From Mycobacterium sp. ITM-2016-00316 (GTDB lineage: Bacteria > Actinomycetota > Actinomycetes > Mycobacteriales > Mycobacteriaceae): 64,000 nucleotides of DNA. The notes below the pieces were generated by a model. The model worked only from the letters and a program-made list of their open reading frames with translations, was not told the origin of the DNA and did not search any database. Of this stretch, positions 25,740 to 34,880 are shown in pieces (the first letter of the stretch is position 1; each line of letters starts with the position of its first letter). Where the stretch lies: NCBI RefSeq assembly GCF_002968335.2, contig NZ_CP134398.1, positions 1,674,001 to 1,738,000 on the forward strand, read 5' to 3'. The translations under genes and the position numbers were made by a program.

Positions 25740-27323
25740 ATGGTGAACCCTCTGGCGTCCGCGCTGGCCGCGTCGTTGACCGCCAGTGCCAACGATCTGG
25801 TCCTGCTCGCGGACGGCCACTGGAACCGCCATCCCTGGCCCGAGATCTACGCGCGCGCGGAGAATGTCGCCGACTTTCTGCTCAACGAGGACATCCGCTG
25901 CCTGGGTCTGGTCGGTGAGCCGACCCCGGAACTGATCTCCTCGGTGATCGGCGCATTCCTGGCCGGCGCGGCGGTGTCGATCCTGCCGGGACCCATCCGG
26001 GGTGCCGACACCACCCAGTGGGCACGCGCCACCCAGGCCCGGTTCCGCGGCATCTCCGCCGGGCGCGTCGGCAGCCAGGGCGCCTATCTGGAAAAGCTCT
26101 CCACCGCAGGCGAGTCGCCGGATATCGTCGACCTCACGACAGTCGCACATCCGCGACGGTCCACAGGCTTCCGATTGCCTGGCCGGGACGCTCCGGTAGC
26201 GATCATGCAGGGCACGGCGGGCTCGACCGGCACGCCCAAGACCGTGCAACTGCCGCCCGCGGCGGTGCTGGCCAATCTGAGCGGACTCAACGACCGGATC
26301 GGGGTCGGTCCCCGCGACGTCGGATGCTCCTGGCTGCCGCTCTATCACGATATGGGCCTGAGCTTTCTGCTCTCCGGGGCGCTGGCCGGCACCGACGTCT
26401 GGCAGGCGCCCACCACGGCGTTCCAGGCCTCACCGTTCCGCTGGCTGAATTGGCTGTCCGAGAGCGGAGCGTCGGTCACCGCGGCACCGAACATGGCCTA
26501 CGGCATGATCGGGAAGTACTCCCGGCGGGTCACCGATGTCGATCTGTCGGCGCTGCGCTTCGCGCTCAACGGCGGCGAACCCGTCGACTGCGAGCTCACC
26601 GAGCGCTTCGCCACCGAGATGGCCCGCTTCGGCTTCTCCGCGGGCGCACTGTCGCCGTCCTACGGACTGGCCGAATCCACTTGTGCGGTAACGGTTCCGG
26701 TACCGGGTGTCGGTATGCGCATCGATGAGACGGTGTTCACGACCGAGGACGGCACCGCGCCGCGCCGGCACGCCATCCTCGGTGCGGCCATCGCCGGGAT
26801 GGAAGTCCGCATCGAACCGTATGAGAACGCCGCCACCGAGGTCGCCGACCGTGAGCTCGGCGAGATCGCGATCCGTGGCACATCCATGTTCTCCGGCTAC
26901 CTCGGCGAGGCCTCCCGCACCGCCGACGAATGGTTCCGCACAGGCGATCTGGGCTACTTCGTCGATGGCGGCCTGGTGGTGTGCGGACGCGCCAAGGAGA
27001 TCATCACGGTGGCCGGCCGCAACATCTTCCCGGCCGAGGTCGAGCGGATCGCGGCCCTGGTCCCCGGGGTGCGCGAGGGTGCGGTGGTGGCCGTGGGCGT
27101 CGGTGAGGGCTCCATCCGCCCCGGCCTGGTCGTCACCGCCGAGTTCCGTGGCCCGGACGAACCCGGCGCCCGCGCCGCACTGATGCAGCAAGTGGCCTCG
27201 GGGTGCGGTGTTGTTCCCGCCGATGTGGTGTTCGTCAAACCCGGCACGCTGCCCAGGACGTCGTCGGGCAAGCTGCGCAGGCTCGAAGTCAAACGTGGCC
27301 TCGAGGTCGCCGCCGGCGGCTAG
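25740..27323 (+). CDS. mbtM: fatty acyl-AMP ligase, MbtM/FadD33-like
   Basis: 527 residues of the adenylate-forming family. AMP-binding P-loop [12 protein letters not shown] (about 159-170), YGLAEST, the hinge region [20 protein letters not shown] and the C-terminal lysine in RTSSGKLRR are intact. Many stretches ([56 protein letters not shown]) coincide with M. tuberculosis FadD33 as I remember it; that enzyme activates the fatty acid added to mycobactin. Its usual neighbours mbtL, mbtN and mbtK are absent, so it is solitary here. Leaderless start at 25740. Confidence 0.82.
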   Translation: MVNPLASALAASLTASANDLVLLADGHWNRHPWPEIYARAENVADFLLNEDIRCLGLVGEPTPELISSVIGAFLAGAAVSILPGPIRGADTTQWARATQARFRGISAGRVGSQGAYLEKLSTAGESPDIVDLTTVAHPRRSTGFRLPGRDAPVAIMQGTAGSTGTPKTVQLPPAAVLANLSGLNDRIGVGPRDVGCSWLPLYHDMGLSFLLSGALAGTDVWQAPTTAFQASPFRWLNWLSESGASVTAAPNMAYGMIGKYSRRVTDVDLSALRFALNGGEPVDCELTERFATEMARFGFSAGALSPSYGLAESTCAVTVPVPGVGMRIDETVFTTEDGTAPRRHAILGAAIAGMEVRIEPYENAATEVADRELGEIAIRGTSMFSGYLGEASRTADEWFRTGDLGYFVDGGLVVCGRAKEIITVAGRNIFPAEVERIAALVPGVREGAVVAVGVGEGSIRPGLVVTAEFRGPDEPGARAALMQQVASGCGVVPADVVFVKPGTLPRTSSGKLRRLEVKRGLEVAAGG

Positions 27324-27664
27324 TTGTTCATCGAATGCCAGGGACAGAACGCCACCGTGGCGGTACCCACCACGAACGATGCGACATCCTCGGGCACCGA
27401 GTCCGATGCCATCACGTTGTCGACCACCGCGAGTTGGCTGACGCCGGTGCCCATGATGCGGCACAGGCTCTGTGCGCTCGTCAGCGCCGCGGGTGCGGTA
27501 TAGAACTCGGGAATGATGCCGGCACTGGTCAGCGCATTGACATAGGCACGTTCGGTCTGCGGATCGGCTCCGGCGGGCGCCGCACCGAGTAGCGCAGCCG
27601 ACGCCACGGTGAGGGCGGTCAGGCCGCCGAACAGACTTCTGTGCATGACACGAAGGTAGGTCAT
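27320..27664 (-). CDS. secreted DUF732 protein
   Basis: 114 residues. Signal peptide about 1-33 (hydrophobic [22 protein letters not shown], cleavage after AGA), then the small DUF732 domain with the conserved cysteine pair in SLCRIM and AFCPWH, which probably form a disulfide, and the Y-V-N-A-L-x-x-A-G-I motif. The ATG at 27664 is preferred because GTGAGG lies six bases upstream; ATG 27646 is an alternative. It converges with the mbtM-like gene, and their stop codons overlap. Function of the family is unknown. Confidence 0.82.
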   Translation of the reverse strand: MTYLRVMHRSLFGGLTALTVASAALLGAAPAGADPQTERAYVNALTSAGIIPEFYTAPAALTSAQSLCRIMGTGVSQLAVVDNVMASDSVPEDVASFVVGTATVAFCPWHSMNN

Positions 27665-27723
27665 CGGCTGCCTCACCAGCGTCCATTCAGGCTTTCGTGG
27701 CCCATCCGCAACAATGGAGCGCG

Positions 27724-29331
27724 ATGGCGAGCACTGTGGAGACCCGGCCCGGCCCGATCGTACGGCTGGTCACCCGCGTGACCCGCAGCCGGCTGGGGCT
27801 GCCCCGGCCCGCCGGCGGGTACCGGATGACCCGCGATCTGGCGGTACCGATGCGCGATGGTGTCCGGCTGCTCACCGACCTGTACACGCCGGTGACCGAC
27901 CCGTCCGGCACGGTGTTGATCCGCACCCCCTACGGGCGGGCCAACCTGCCGGCGACGGTGACCGCCGGGATCTACGCCGAGCGCGGCTATCGCGTCGTGA
28001 TGCAAAGCGTGCGGGGAACTTTCGGCTCGGAAGGGCATTTCGAGCCGGGAGTCGCCGAAGCCGACGATGCTGCCGACACGGTGGCCTGGATGCGTGACCA
28101 GCCCTGGTTCGGCGGTGAGTTCGCCACCGTCGGCTCGTCCTATCTGGGCTTCACCCAGTGGGCGCTGCTGGCCGACCCGCCTGCCGAACTGAGCACCTCG
28201 GTGATCGGCATGGCCCCGCACGACTTCGCCGAATCCGGCTGGAGCACAGGTGCATTCGCCCTCGCCGATTTCCTGACCTGGAGTTTCCAGGTGGCCCGGC
28301 AGGAAGACGGCGGCACGTTGCGCACCGTGTTGCGGATGGTGACGGTGCCCTGGCGGCTCAAACGCCCGCTGAGCACCGTGCCGCTGAGCCGGGCCGGCGC
28401 GAAGATGCTGAAGGGCCGCGCCCCGTGGCACGAGTCCTGGCTGCGCACCCCGGACCTGTCCGACCCGTACTGGCGGCCGAGCCGGCTCGGCCATGCGCTG
28501 CAGCGGGTCAACACCCCGGTGCTGCTGGTCACCGGTTGGCAGGACGTCTTCCTGACCCAGACCCTCGATCAGTACCGGCAGCTGGAAGACCGCGGCGTGC
28601 GGCCGTCGCTGGTGATCGGTCCGTGGAGCCACGGCGACGGTGGCGGCGATGTGCTGCGCGATTCGTTGCGTTGGCTGGACGGGGAACGCCCCGCGGGGGT
28701 GCGGGTCCACGTCACCGGCGGCGGGGAATGGCGCGAGCTGCCGGCCTGGCCGCCGCCCGCCGGGCAACGGGTGTTGCACCTGCGGCCGCGGGCCAGGCTC
28801 GGCGCGGAATCCGCGCCGGTCGGCGCCGCCGTGGCCCGGTTCGTGTTCGACCCGGCGGATCCGACGCCGACCGTCGGCGGACGGCTGCTGTTCGCTCCGC
28901 GCGGCTACCGAGACGACACCGCGCTCGCGGCCCGCGGCGACGTCGTCACCTTCACCGGCCCGGCACTCGATGCACCGCTGGAGGTGGTCGGGGTACCGCG
29001 AATCGAGTTGGCGCACAGCACCGATACCGGATGGGCCGATGTGTGGGTGCGGATCAGCGAGGTGGATGCCGACGGCCGTTCCCGCAATGTCAGCGACGGC
29101 TACGTCAGCCGGGCGCCGGGCGATCAGGGGATGCTGGCGCTGGATCTCGACCCGATCGCGCACCGCTTCGCTGCCGGCTCCCGCATCCGGGTATCGATCG
29201 CGGGCGGGTCGCATCCGCGGTTCGCCCGCAACCCCGGCACCGGCGAGCCGGTGTGGTCGGCGTCGCGGCTGCTGCGCGCCACGCACGAGATCGGCCCGGG
29301 CTCGCGGCTGATCCTGCCCGTCCCCGAGTGA
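27724..29331 (+). CDS. CocE/NonD-type X-Pro dipeptidyl-peptidase-family hydrolase
   Basis: 535 residues. Alpha/beta-hydrolase domain with nucleophile Ser139 in GSSYLG, acid in GWQDVFLTQ and histidine in WSHGD, followed by the C-terminal jelly-roll domain (about 330-535, ending RFARNPGTGE). The N-terminal YRMTRDLAVPMRDGVRLLTDLY is the usual family opening. ATG 27724 has GGAG four bases upstream; a GTG at 27697 is less likely. Probable esterase or amidase; substrate unknown. Confidence 0.88.
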   Translation: MASTVETRPGPIVRLVTRVTRSRLGLPRPAGGYRMTRDLAVPMRDGVRLLTDLYTPVTDPSGTVLIRTPYGRANLPATVTAGIYAERGYRVVMQSVRGTFGSEGHFEPGVAEADDAADTVAWMRDQPWFGGEFATVGSSYLGFTQWALLADPPAELSTSVIGMAPHDFAESGWSTGAFALADFLTWSFQVARQEDGGTLRTVLRMVTVPWRLKRPLSTVPLSRAGAKMLKGRAPWHESWLRTPDLSDPYWRPSRLGHALQRVNTPVLLVTGWQDVFLTQTLDQYRQLEDRGVRPSLVIGPWSHGDGGGDVLRDSLRWLDGERPAGVRVHVTGGGEWRELPAWPPPAGQRVLHLRPRARLGAESAPVGAAVARFVFDPADPTPTVGGRLLFAPRGYRDDTALAARGDVVTFTGPALDAPLEVVGVPRIELAHSTDTGWADVWVRISEVDADGRSRNVSDGYVSRAPGDQGMLALDLDPIAHRFAAGSRIRVSIAGGSHPRFARNPGTGEPVWSASRLLRATHEIGPGSRLILPVPE

Positions 29332-29378
29332 TTTGTGCGAGATTTGTGACGCTCAGCGCTACAAATCTCGCACAAATC
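29330..29378. terminator. bidirectional terminator with 18-bp perfect stem
   Basis: GATTTGTGCGAGATTTGT (29330-29347) and its exact complement (29361-29378) enclose a 13-base loop. It lies between the convergent CocE-like and quinone-oxidoreductase-like genes, overlapping the first one's stop codon. AT-rich steps but no T-run. Confidence 0.85.
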
Positions 29379-29386
29379 GCCGGGGG

Positions 29387-30355
29387 TCAGCGCACTTTGA
29401 GGACGACCTTGCCCTTGGCGCTGCGGTTCTCCAACGACGCGATGGCCTCACCGGCGCGCTCCAGCGGGTAGACGCTGGGCTCGGGCGCGCTGACCGCACC
29501 GGAGGCCAACAGCGGCGCCAGCTCGGCCCACTGCTGCGCCAGGTAACCCGGATGTGTCCCGGTCCAGGCGCCCCACCCGACACCGATGGCGTCAACGTTG
29601 TTGAGCAGCAACCGGTTCACCTTGACCGTCGGGATCTCGCCGCCGGTGAAACCGACTACCAGCAGTCGCCCGCCCGGGGCCAGCGAGCGCAGCGAATCGG
29701 TGAATCGGTCACCACCGACCGGGTCCAGCACGATGTCCACGCCCCGCCCGCCGGTGAGCTCCTTGACCGCGTCCTTGAACCCGTCGGCCAGCACCACATC
29801 GGATGCCCCTGCCGCCCGGGCGATCTCGCCCTTGTCCTGCGAGCTCACCACCGCGATGGTGCGCGCCGCACCGAACGCCGGGGCCAGCCGCAACGTCGAG
29901 GTACCGATACCGCCGGCCGCGCCGTGCACCAGCACCGTCTCACCCTCGGCGATCCGGCCGCGGGTGCGCAGCGCGAAATGCACCGTCAGATCGTTGAACA
30001 ACACCCCGGCGCCCGCCTCGAAGGACACGTTGTCGGGCAGCGCGAACACCCGCTCCTCGGGCAGGGCCACCACCTCGGCCATCCCGCCGGTCAGCATGCA
30101 CAACCCGGCGACCCGGTCACCGGCCGCGAACGCCGATCCCGCGGGCGCGCTGCGCACCACACCGGCCACCTCGGCGCCCGGCACATAGGGCAGCGGTGCC
30201 TTGTACTGATAAAGGCCGCGGGTCTGCAGGGCATCCGGGAACGCCACCCCGGCCGCGTGCACATCGATCACCACACCATCGGCCGCGGGTTCGTCGATGT
30301 CCACCAGCTCAGCAGCGTCGGGACCGTCCAACCGGGGTATGTGTATTGCGCGCAT
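29387..30355 (-). CDS. NADPH:quinone oxidoreductase-like MDR protein
   Basis: 322 residues of the zinc-free medium-chain dehydrogenase group. Rossmann motif VHGAAGGIGTSTLRLA (about 140-155), substrate-domain PYVPGAEVAGVV (about 54-65) and a C-terminal GKVVLKVR. No zinc ligands are present. It begins at ATG 30355, only 15 bases from the divergent alcohol dehydrogenase, with TTAAAT eight bases upstream (leaderless). Likely reduces quinones or activated alkenes. Confidence 0.85.
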   Translation of the reverse strand: MRAIHIPRLDGPDAAELVDIDEPAADGVVIDVHAAGVAFPDALQTRGLYQYKAPLPYVPGAEVAGVVRSAPAGSAFAAGDRVAGLCMLTGGMAEVVALPEERVFALPDNVSFEAGAGVLFNDLTVHFALRTRGRIAEGETVLVHGAAGGIGTSTLRLAPAFGAARTIAVVSSQDKGEIARAAGASDVVLADGFKDAVKELTGGRGVDIVLDPVGGDRFTDSLRSLAPGGRLLVVGFTGGEIPTVKVNRLLLNNVDAIGVGWGAWTGTHPGYLAQQWAELAPLLASGAVSAPEPSVYPLERAGEAIASLENRSAKGKVVLKVR

Positions 30356-30379
30356 GACTGACCATTTAACATGCGTCAA
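30356..30379. promoter_or_regulatory. shared core of two divergent leaderless promoters
   Basis: On the plus strand TAACAT (30367-30372) stands seven bases before GTG 30380. On the minus strand TTAAAT (30369-30364) stands eight bases before ATG 30355. The two -10 elements overlap on the same ATTTAACAT sequence, so polymerase can open it in only one direction at a time. Assignment rests on spacing and the TANNNT-like match. Confidence 0.45.
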
Positions 30380-31462
30380 GTGATCAAGGCACGTGCCGCG
30401 GTACTCCTCGAACCTGGACGGGATCCGCAGCTCACCGACATCGAATTGCGCGATCCGGTCGGTGACGAGGTACTGGTGCGCATCGACGCCGTCGGGATCT
30501 GCCACACCGACATCACCATGGCGTCCATTTTCAGCAAGACACCCATGGTGTTCGGGCACGAGGGCGCGGGGACCGTCGTCGCCGTCGGCCCGCAGGCTCA
30601 GCGCCGGGTCGGGGAACAGGTCGTGCTGACCTTCGCCAGCTGCGGCGCCTGCGGCAACTGCGCGCAGGACCGGCCCGCCTACTGCGATCAGTCCACCAAC
30701 CTCAACATGCGCGGCGGCCGCCGCGACGAGACCAGCGCGCTGCGTCTCGGCGGAATACCCATCACCGGGGGCTTCTTCGGGCAGTCCAGCTTCGCCACCC
30801 ACGCCATCGCCGGCAGCCGCAACGCGGTACCGCTGCCCGACGGCTTCGACCCGGCACTGGCCGCCCCGCTGGGCTGCAGCGTGCAGACCGGCGTCGGCGC
30901 GGTGCTCAACGTGATCGGCGCGGTGCCCGGCATCGCGATCTTCGGAGCCGGCGCCGTCGGGCTGTCCGCGGTGATGGGCGCGCGGATCGCGGGGGCTACC
31001 ACGATCATTGCGGTCGACCCGATCGCCGAGCGGCGCGCGCTGGCCGCCGAGCTGGGCGCCACCGTCACCCTCGACCCGACCGACACCGACGCCGCCGCCG
31101 AGATCGTGAAGCTGACCGGCGGAGTCGGCGGCGCGGTGGACACCACCGCACGCCCCGATGTCATCGCCTCGGCCGTCGGGGTGCTGGCCGCACGCGGCAC
31201 CCTGGCCCTGGTGGGTCTCGGGGCGCCGACCGCCGAGCTACCGGTGACGCTGATCATGGCAAAGGGGCTGACGGTCCGCGGCGTGGTCGAGGGCGACAGC
31301 GACCCACAGGTGTTCATCCCGCGACTCGCCGAGTACCACCGCCGCGGTGAACTGCCGCTGGACAAGCTGATCACCAGCTACCCGTTCGACGACTTCGACC
31401 AGGCATGGGCCGCCGCGAAGGCCGGCCGGGCAATCAAGCCGGTGCTGCTCACCGGGGGTTAA
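30371..31462 (+). CDS. zinc-dependent alcohol dehydrogenase (aryl-alcohol type)
   Basis: 363 residues from ATG 30371, or 360 from GTG 30380, which fits a leaderless start better. Catalytic zinc ligands in GICHTD (Cys and nearby Asp/Thr), HE of FGHEGAG, and the later Cys of PLGCSVQTGVGA. Structural zinc site C-x2-C-x2-C-x7-C in CGACGNCAQDRPAYC. NAD-binding GAGAVGLSAVMGAR. The PLGCSVQTGVGA pattern is that of class III/aryl-alcohol enzymes. Divergent from the quinone oxidoreductase. Confidence 0.88.
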   Translation: MRQVIKARAAVLLEPGRDPQLTDIELRDPVGDEVLVRIDAVGICHTDITMASIFSKTPMVFGHEGAGTVVAVGPQAQRRVGEQVVLTFASCGACGNCAQDRPAYCDQSTNLNMRGGRRDETSALRLGGIPITGGFFGQSSFATHAIAGSRNAVPLPDGFDPALAAPLGCSVQTGVGAVLNVIGAVPGIAIFGAGAVGLSAVMGARIAGATTIIAVDPIAERRALAAELGATVTLDPTDTDAAAEIVKLTGGVGGAVDTTARPDVIASAVGVLAARGTLALVGLGAPTAELPVTLIMAKGLTVRGVVEGDSDPQVFIPRLAEYHRRGELPLDKLITSYPFDDFDQAWAAAKAGRAIKPVLLTGG

Positions 31463-31523
31463 GATCCCTGTCCAGGCAAAGCCTGTCCACCGGCAACGGC
31501 GCCGACCGATTGGAGCAACCCCG

Positions 31524-32447
31524 ATGACACTGCCAGCGCTCCCGCCGGCCAACACCGTGCACGTGCGTTCCTTCGACGGCACCCGGCTGCACGTCCGGGT
31601 CTTCGGGCCCGACGACGGCTATCCGATCGTGCTGGCACACGGCATCACCTGCGCCATCGAGGTCTGGGCCCACCAGATCGCCGACCTGGCCCGCGACTAC
31701 AAGGTGATCGCCTACGACCACCGCGGGCACGGCCTCAGCGAGGCGCCGCGCGGCCGCAAGGCCTACAGCCTCAACCATCTGGCCGCCGATCTGGATGCGG
31801 TGCTCGATGCGACGCTGGCCCCGGGACAACGCGCGGTGATCGGCGGGCATTCGATGGGCGGTATCGCCATCAGCGCCTGGTCACAGCGCTACCCGCACCG
31901 CGTCGCCCAGTGCGCCGACGCCGTCGCGCTGATCAACACCACCACCGGGGATCTGTTGCGCGACGTGCAGCTGGCCCAGGTGCCTCCGGCGCTGGCCGCC
32001 ACCCGCATCCGCGGTGCGGGAACCCTGCTCAAGACCTTCGGCGCCACCCCGGTCCCCAAGCTCGCCGACCGGGCCAACAAGCGTTTCGTCGCCTACCTCG
32101 CGGTCGGTCGCGACGCCGATCCGTCGGTCGCCGAACTCGTGTACCGGCTGTTCGCCACCACCTCGCCCGCGGGCCGCGGCGGATGGGCCCGGGTGCTGGT
32201 GGACGGTCTTGGTGCACAGCATATTTCGCTGCGGAACCTGACGGTGCCGACGCTGGTCATCGGCAGCACCAAGGACCGGTTGCTGCCGATCAAGGCATCC
32301 CGGCACATCGCCGAGCACGCCCCCAACCTGACCGAGTTCGTGGAGCTGCCCGGCGGGCACTGCGCCATCCTGGAATGCCCCGATGAGGTGAACCGCACCT
32401 TGCGCTCACTCGCCGAATCGGTGGCCCAGCAGCGCCTCAGCTCCTGA
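31524..32447 (+). CDS. alpha/beta hydrolase
   Basis: 307 residues. HGITCA oxyanion strand (about 39), YDHRGHGLS (64-72), nucleophile elbow GHSMGG with Ser110, acid in GSTKDRLLP, and histidine in [12 protein letters not shown] precedes the ATG by nine bases. It is 61 bases downstream of the alcohol dehydrogenase and could share its transcript. The last 11 bases overlap the convergent amine oxidase. Substrate unknown (lipid ester or similar). Confidence 0.86.
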   Translation: MTLPALPPANTVHVRSFDGTRLHVRVFGPDDGYPIVLAHGITCAIEVWAHQIADLARDYKVIAYDHRGHGLSEAPRGRKAYSLNHLAADLDAVLDATLAPGQRAVIGGHSMGGIAISAWSQRYPHRVAQCADAVALINTTTGDLLRDVQLAQVPPALAATRIRGAGTLLKTFGATPVPKLADRANKRFVAYLAVGRDADPSVAELVYRLFATTSPAGRGGWARVLVDGLGAQHISLRNLTVPTLVIGSTKDRLLPIKASRHIAEHAPNLTEFVELPGGHCAILECPDEVNRTLRSLAESVAQQRLSS

Positions 32448-33771
32448 GGTAGGCACCCACTTCGGCCGCCGCGCGGTGCCCGGAGCGCACCGCGCCGTCC
32501 AGAAAACCGGTCCACTGGTCGGCGGTTTCGGTTCCGGCCCAGAAGATTCCGTCCACCGGTTCACGCAGGTGCGCTCCGTGCTCGACCCACGCACCGGGCG
32601 GGACGGCTGCGGTGGGCCCGCCGGGGGCGAACGGCTCGGCGCTCCAGCAGTGGTCCAGGTAGTCGACGGGGGTGGCGGCGGCCGCGCCGAAGAGTGTCGT
32701 GAAGCACCCGAGGGCGCGTTCGCGACGCACCTCGGGCGCCAGGTCGTCGAAGGTGCGCGCATCGGCGAAGCCCAGCAGGACCCCGGGCCCGTCATCGCCG
32801 GGGCTGACATCGAAGGTGATGAAGATCGGGCCCTCATCCGACAGTGCCTCACCCGAGCACCCACCGGTCCGCCAGAACGGCTTGTCGTAGGCGGCATAGG
32901 CCTTGCTGAGGTTGCCCTGCGGCCAGTGCTTCGCGAGCTCGACGTGGCCCGCGGGCAGCGGCGGATCGAAGGTGATCGCCGCCCGGTGGGCGGGCGCGAT
33001 CGCCAGCACGAGGGCGGCCGCGGCATGCTCGCCGCGCGCGGACTCCACGGTGAAACCGGAACCGGTGCGGGTGATGCTCCGTACCGGCGCGTCGGTGATC
33101 ACCCGGTCGCCGAGGTCGGCGGCCATGCGCTGGGCGATCTGCTGAGTGCCCGCCGGGAAGCGGTCCTGCTGGGCGCCGCCCTTGACGTCGAGCATCCGGC
33201 CCAGCCCGCCGGCGGCCTTGACGTAGCGCACGGCGTGCAGCATCGACACATCGCCGGGTTCGCACCCCCACGTCACCCGCGCCATGATGGCCATCAGATT
33301 GCGGGTGGAGGCGCTGGCATGGACGGCGCGCAGCCAGCCCTCCAGACTCTTCTGATCCAGCCGGTGCGCGGCCGGCGCCGCCCAGACGTCGGTCACCGGG
33401 ATCAGCTTGCTCAGCCGGTCGAAACGCCACTGGATACGGGACACGTCGAGCAGTTCGATCAGCGACAGTTTCGGGATGGTGCTGCGGTAGGAGCGCACCT
33501 TGCCGTGCCAGCGGATGAGGTTCTTGCCGCGGCTGTAGGTCGGCACCGTCTCGCACCCCAGTTCGGCGGCCAGCGCGATCACGGCGTCCTGGGTCGGCCC
33601 GACGAACGTCGCGCCCAGGTCGACCGGGACCCCGGCCAGCGTCGCGGTGTAGGCGCGACCCCCGACCCGGTCCCGCCCTTCGAGCACCACCACCTCGTGC
33701 CCTCGTTTGGTCAGCTCGCGTGCCGCTGACAGTCCTGCGAATCCGGCCCCCACCACGATCACATCGGTCAC
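32437..33771 (-). CDS. aofH: flavin-containing amine oxidase AofH
   Basis: 444 residues. FAD-binding [21 protein letters not shown] at the N-terminus, [12 protein letters not shown] (dinucleotide motif), and C-terminal [26 protein letters not shown] for FAD. The whole chain resembles M. tuberculosis AofH (Rv3170) as I remember it ([45 protein letters not shown]). It oxidises amines to aldehydes, giving ammonia and H2O2. GTG start at 33771. A large palindrome lies just upstream. Confidence 0.9.
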   Translation of the reverse strand: MTDVIVVGAGFAGLSAARELTKRGHEVVVLEGRDRVGGRAYTATLAGVPVDLGATFVGPTQDAVIALAAELGCETVPTYSRGKNLIRWHGKVRSYRSTIPKLSLIELLDVSRIQWRFDRLSKLIPVTDVWAAPAAHRLDQKSLEGWLRAVHASASTRNLMAIMARVTWGCEPGDVSMLHAVRYVKAAGGLGRMLDVKGGAQQDRFPAGTQQIAQRMAADLGDRVITDAPVRSITRTGSGFTVESARGEHAAAALVLAIAPAHRAAITFDPPLPAGHVELAKHWPQGNLSKAYAAYDKPFWRTGGCSGEALSDEGPIFITFDVSPGDDGPGVLLGFADARTFDDLAPEVRRERALGCFTTLFGAAAATPVDYLDHCWSAEPFAPGGPTAAVPPGAWVEHGAHLREPVDGIFWAGTETADQWTGFLDGAVRSGHRAAAEVGAYLRS

Positions 33772-33786
33772 GCCCCCTTCCTACGC

Positions 33787-33835
33787 GATTTCGGCGTGAA
33801 AACGTGCGGTATGCGCACGATTTCACGCCGAAATC
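33787..33835. repeat. 49-base palindrome in the aofH/LLM divergent promoter region
   Basis: GATTTCGGCGTGAAA (33787-33801) pairs exactly with 33821-33835; after one A-A mismatch CGTGCG (33803-33808) pairs with CGCACG (33814-33819). It fills most of the 81-base gap between two divergently transcribed genes, so it is not between gene ends and is more likely an operator or a leader structure than a terminator. Confidence 0.75.
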
Positions 33836-33852
33836 CCAGTAGGGTGCCCGCT

Positions 33853-34833
33853 GTGAAGGTGATGACTGCGCTGTTCGGTCCTGTAGGAGCCATCGAACGC
33901 GCCGAGGCGCTGCGCGATGCCGGCGCCAGCGGGGTGTTCACCTTCGAGGGGCCGCACGACGTGTTCACGCCGTTGACGCTGGCCTCCACCGTCGGCGGCC
34001 TGGACCTGATGACCAATGTGGCGATCGCGTTCCCGCGCAACCCGATCCATCTGGCGCACCAGGCCATCGACCACCAGATCCTGACCCAGGGCCGGTTCAC
34101 CCTGGGGCTGGGCACCCAGATCCGCACCCAGATCGAGAAGCGATTCGGCGCCGAGTTCGACCGCCCGGTGGTGCGGATGACCGAACTCGTCGCGGCGCTG
34201 CGCGCCATCTTCACCACCTGGTCCACCGGGGAGCGGCTGGATTTCCGGGGTGAGTACTACCGCCACACCCTGATGACGCCGACGTTCACCCCCCGCGACA
34301 ATCCGTACGGGCCGCCGCCCATCTACGTCGGCGCACTCGGGCCGCGGTTGACCAAGGCGACCGCGCAGCACGCCGATGGTCTGCTGGTGATGCCGTTCGG
34401 CAACAAGAAGTTCCTGCACGAAGTCACCATGACCGCCGTCGACGAGGGCCTCGCCGCGGGCGGACGCACCCGCGCCGACCTGGCGATCGTCCCCGAGATC
34501 ATCGTGTCGGTGGGTGAGGACCACACGGCCACCCGGCAGCTGCTGGCCTTCTACGGGTCGACACCCGCCTATCGGCCGGTGCTCGACATCCACGGCTGGG
34601 GGGACCTGCAGCCCGAACTGAACGCGCTGTCCAAGCAGGGCCGCTGGTCGGAGATGGGCGCGCTCATCGACGACGATGTGCTGCACACCATCGCCGCGTG
34701 CGGCACCCCGGCGCAGGTGGCGGCCCATATCCGGGACCGCGTCGACGGCATCTCGGACCGGATCTGCATCTATCAGCCCGGACCGATCGAAACGGAATTG
34801 CTGGCCCAGATCGTTGACGAGCTGCGCACCTGA
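33853..34833 (+). CDS. LLM-class (luciferase-like) F420-dependent oxidoreductase
   Basis: 326 residues with the TIM-barrel pattern of the luciferase-like monooxygenase family: TNVAIAFPRNPIHLAHQAIDHQ, QGRFTLGLGTQIR, and a GPPPIYVGALGP strand with the LTKATAQHADGLLV helix. GTG 33853 is preferred (AGGG eight bases upstream); the ATG at 33796 lies within the palindrome. Cofactor F420 is typical in mycobacteria, though FMN cannot be excluded. Followed after 47 bases by the monooxygenase, likely on the same transcript. Confidence 0.85.
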   Translation: MKVMTALFGPVGAIERAEALRDAGASGVFTFEGPHDVFTPLTLASTVGGLDLMTNVAIAFPRNPIHLAHQAIDHQILTQGRFTLGLGTQIRTQIEKRFGAEFDRPVVRMTELVAALRAIFTTWSTGERLDFRGEYYRHTLMTPTFTPRDNPYGPPPIYVGALGPRLTKATAQHADGLLVMPFGNKKFLHEVTMTAVDEGLAAGGRTRADLAIVPEIIVSVGEDHTATRQLLAFYGSTPAYRPVLDIHGWGDLQPELNALSKQGRWSEMGALIDDDVLHTIAACGTPAQVAAHIRDRVDGISDRICIYQPGPIETELLAQIVDELRT

Positions 34834-34880
34834 GGTCCTAAGGTGGGTGGTACGGGGCAGGACCACAAGGAGGTTGTCCG

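Noticed and set aside
27673..29286. 537-codon minus-strand open frame
   Set aside because: Antisense to the CocE-type hydrolase, which has a full catalytic triad.
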